Assembly: GCA_026168455.1 (NCBI GenBank)
Contig: CM047429.1
Coordinates: 6,351,125 to 6,415,124 of the forward strand
Reading direction: 5' to 3'
Source: Theocolax elegans
Taxonomy: Eukaryota > Arthropoda > Insecta > Hymenoptera > Cerocephalidae
Length of the DNA: 64,000 nucleotides
Position 1 is the first letter of the stretch. The number at the start of each line of letters is the position of its first letter. A program made the translations under genes and the position numbers. This document shows, piece by piece, positions 61,525 through 64,000 of the stretch. The notes beneath the pieces were generated by a model. The model saw nothing but the letters and a program-made list of their open reading frames with translations, had not been told where the DNA came from and searched no databases.

Positions 61525-64000
61525 GCAGTTCGACATTAGTTTCAGCTCCACAATTTTTACATGTTCTGGGCTTCGATAATTGTTTTTTTACAAATGGTAT
61601 AAATCTTCGATCATCGTGAAGCCTTCTTAATTCAACAGCGTGAGTTATGCAATTATTTACCATTTCAGGACATTTTTGTATGCACTTATAGATTTGTTTA
61701 ATTGCTGGGATTTCTTTAAAGAGAAAATCGTGTAAATTATTTATATTCGTTTGACACTGTACATATATAGGGACTTCTTTTATATTTTTTTTAGTGATAC
61801 TTGTTTATAATTTAAACAAACTGTCCCTCGTAGTTTATATATTTGAGCTGATATACCATGATCAAAAATATGAGTCAGCAAAGAAAAGAAGTTGTTGTTG
61901 CTTGAAAAACTTTTGATTTCATTATAAACATGACCATAATCTGTAGATGCAACTAACAACACTTGTATAATACTGTCCAAGGCATAGGTATTTTGGAAAT
62001 AATATTTTCTGTCATTGATATTAACAAACTGCATCGACATAGAATTACCGTTTTTTATAATTGGTAATGTTGTTCTCTCGGTGTTAAAAGCCAAAGTGTC
62101 AGAAATTTTTTTTACATTTCCACCTAAATAGAGATTTTTTTTTTCAATTGAACATTTTGCATTTCGCGTAAAGCCAACCCGTTGTAATTTTCTACCTCAT
62201 TAAGGGCAACTTTATAATTAACGCTTTGTGATTTTTGACAAGATAAACAAATTCTCGCCTTGTTCTGCGATTCATCATGACTTTCTTGACTTAATAAAAC
62301 CGAACCCTTTTTGTCAGAATGAACATTTCTGTTGCAAATTTTGCAGAAATAATTAGGTTTCTTTTGCTTCCACAAGAGCAAAAGCAATTATATGTGTTCA
62401 GTTTGTGTAAAGAATCAATTTCATTATTAATATTATAGTCACTGTATAGTGATTCATCGGATGTTTCGTGACCGATGGATGTGTTCGATGAACTTGTTGT
62501 ATTCGTAGATTTTACTGTTGAAAATTCTTCACTTTTCATTGATAACTTATTTTCTTCATTAAAAGATGGCGAATGTAAACTGATATTCGAATCATTTTGA
62601 TCGGACAAACCCCTTAATCTACCGTCATAGTATTTAATTATTTCTTGAACGGTTAAATCTACTCTAGTTGTTTTCCCTTTGTTCTTTAAAACACCTCGTT
62701 TAATTTTTCGGATTTCACTTTCAACTGAAGCGCTTGAACTGGGGTTCATACTGTTATTACCAAATTTATTTGTGAATAAGCAACTCTACATTGGGACTTC
62801 ACCAATATCCTTAATTAATCTATCAGCAATTTGGATATCAAAGTGCGCATTTTCTCGGTCTCCTTCTTCACCTTCAATATTTTTAAGTACTTCATTTTTT
62901 ATGTTTTCTGCCTAGTTTTTCCAGTGTGAGGGTTTGTGGGTACTTAAGGTATAAAATTCGTTTTTGGCGGGACTATCCTCGCCGTCAGAATCAGACTCGT
63001 TGGATGAATTTTCCGTTTCTGCACTCAAAATATCTTTGCATACTGTAGCTTGTCTAGAAATTAGGTTTTTTAGGTAAGTCTTTGCTTTCTCGCAACTACT
63101 TGATTTTTCTTTTGATTTTAATAATCCGTCTGTCTCGCTTAATACCACTGTAAAAAGATTTTGCAATAGGCTTTGTAGTTCACCGATACTTTTGCTTAAA
63201 ATTAACTGACCTATGCAAGCCATGAAGAAGGTTTTTATCCTCTTATTTCTATTTTTTAAAAATGTAGCCCATATTTTAATAAAATGAGCTACGTCGATTG
63301 AAACAAGCGTTACGGATTCCATTGACTTGGGGTCGATGAAAAAAGCATTGCAATATTCCTCAATTGTTCGGAACCTTGTGAATCCAATGATGTTTGCTGT
63401 AAGCAATGCTCTTGCCCTATCGGAAATCTGAAAGCAAAAAATTAAATAATGTACAAATTTAAAGAATGAGAAAATCTTACAAGAAAATAGTCATGATCGT
63501 GGATCAAGAAGTTTGTCTTTACCACTTTACGAGGAATATTTCCTCCCGCTTGTACCATCCGGTCAAGCAATCCTCGAATGGTAAGTGAGTCTTCCCTCTA
63601 GGTTATAGCTTCACCTATTGCAAATTGTCCAAGCTCACAATTTATTACGAGCAAGTGAAGATATAATGAGTGAGATTTTTCTTTATTGGCATGCAGAATC
63701 TTTGAAGCAATTCCTGAAGTCGAGTCTATTATTAGAGGAACCTTATCTGCATACATGTTTCACAATCTTATTTGAAAATTAAAGAAGAGAAACACAAAAA
63801 AGAGAACACAATTCCTATTCTTTATATTACATTATTTCCAAATTGTCTCCTTTTCATTAAACAAAGGGTTCTTATTGGATCTGAATCTAAATATTTCGAC
63901 GATTTATATTGATGCTTTGCCGTAGACAATACACAGTCCTTGTACAAAATAGGAGGCTCTGGATCTCCATGTTTTTGTAGTTCGCGTCTTTGTTGAGCAT
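61525..64000 (-). pseudogene. intron-containing transposon-like gene, decayed and partial
   Basis: Minus-strand exons read: an upstream part entering from beyond 64000 with VPLIIDSTSGIASKIL and IRGLLDRMVQAGGNIPRKV, then an intron 63428-63522 (GTAAAG...TTTCAG), then ISDRARALLTANIIGFTRF and VAHFIKIWATFLKN, KTFFMACIGQLILSKSI. In-frame TAG codons near 62909 and 62795 are G-to-A changes of likely Trp codons. Cysteine pairs (FCKICNRN, ICLSCQKS, TCKNCGAE) and frameshifts near 62360 and 62110 follow. The last exon ends at a GTAAGT donor at about 61524. I recall similar proteins as repetitive, transposon-like genes in aphids and other insects. The biochemical function is unknown. Confidence 0.55.

Overview
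The window is a stretch of animal nuclear DNA that is almost entirely transposable elements, most likely from an insect. The evidence is the AT-rich, intron-bearing background, R1-clade, CR1-like, Penelope-like, Ty3/Gypsy, hAT, Tc1 and Helitron elements in various stages of decay, and one exon that reads as an insect-type aromatic-L-amino-acid decarboxylase. No CRISPR array, operon or bacterial gene was seen. A Hymenopteran origin would fit but is not proven by anything visible here.

Layout. 511-6835 is a Ty3/Gypsy element on the + strand (LTR, tRNA-Lys-type primer site, broken gag and pol). Its gag is interrupted by a 539-bp unit, followed by a second 91-bp partial copy, that carries a textbook type III hammerhead ribozyme at 3982-4048. 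A 73-bp tandem array follows (6841-7275). 8488-16603 is a non-autonomous hAT element with an exact 8-bp target duplication. It holds an R1-clade retrotransposon sitting in a (GT)n microsatellite, a TTAA-flanked MITE and an 866-bp AT-rich palindrome. 17078-17880 is another palindromic element, next to the decarboxylase exon (17940-18114). 18475-19900 is a decayed non-LTR fragment interrupted by a Tc1 element with about 500-bp terminal inverted repeats (19903-22472). 24100-26310 is a minus-strand Gypsy relic. 26928-32854 is a 5.9-kb block with about 500-bp inverted ends that contains a nearly intact CR1-like retrotransposon (PHD-type ORF1, endonuclease-RT ORF2), and its unoccupied insertion site is still visible at 33015-33020. 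33129-35106 is a foldback element with a tRNA-derived SINE in its centre. 35168-36035 is a solo LTR.

38585-45603 holds two different decayed Helitrons, the first with a Ulp1-type protease gene, separated by tandem repeats with G-quadruplex motifs. 46881-48184 is a Penelope-like element flanked by 168-bp inverted repeats. 49400-50062 is a TE-associated gene fragment. An assembly gap lies at 50465-50564. 50850-53369 is an intact-looking Penelope-like RT/GIY-YIG gene with a hammerhead-like motif downstream. 54145-61090 is a second Gypsy element (gag, pol, AT-hook integrase tail, ORF3, polypurine tract, LTR start). 61525-64000 is a decayed, intron-containing, transposon-like gene on the minus strand.

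The elements do not work together as one system. They are nested insertions that date one another. The most notable items are the hammerhead ribozyme with perfectly complementary loops inside a partly duplicated unit within a Gypsy gag, the -1 frameshift site that would fuse ORF1 and ORF2 of the CR1-like element, and the retrotransposon carried inside a long inverted-repeat block.
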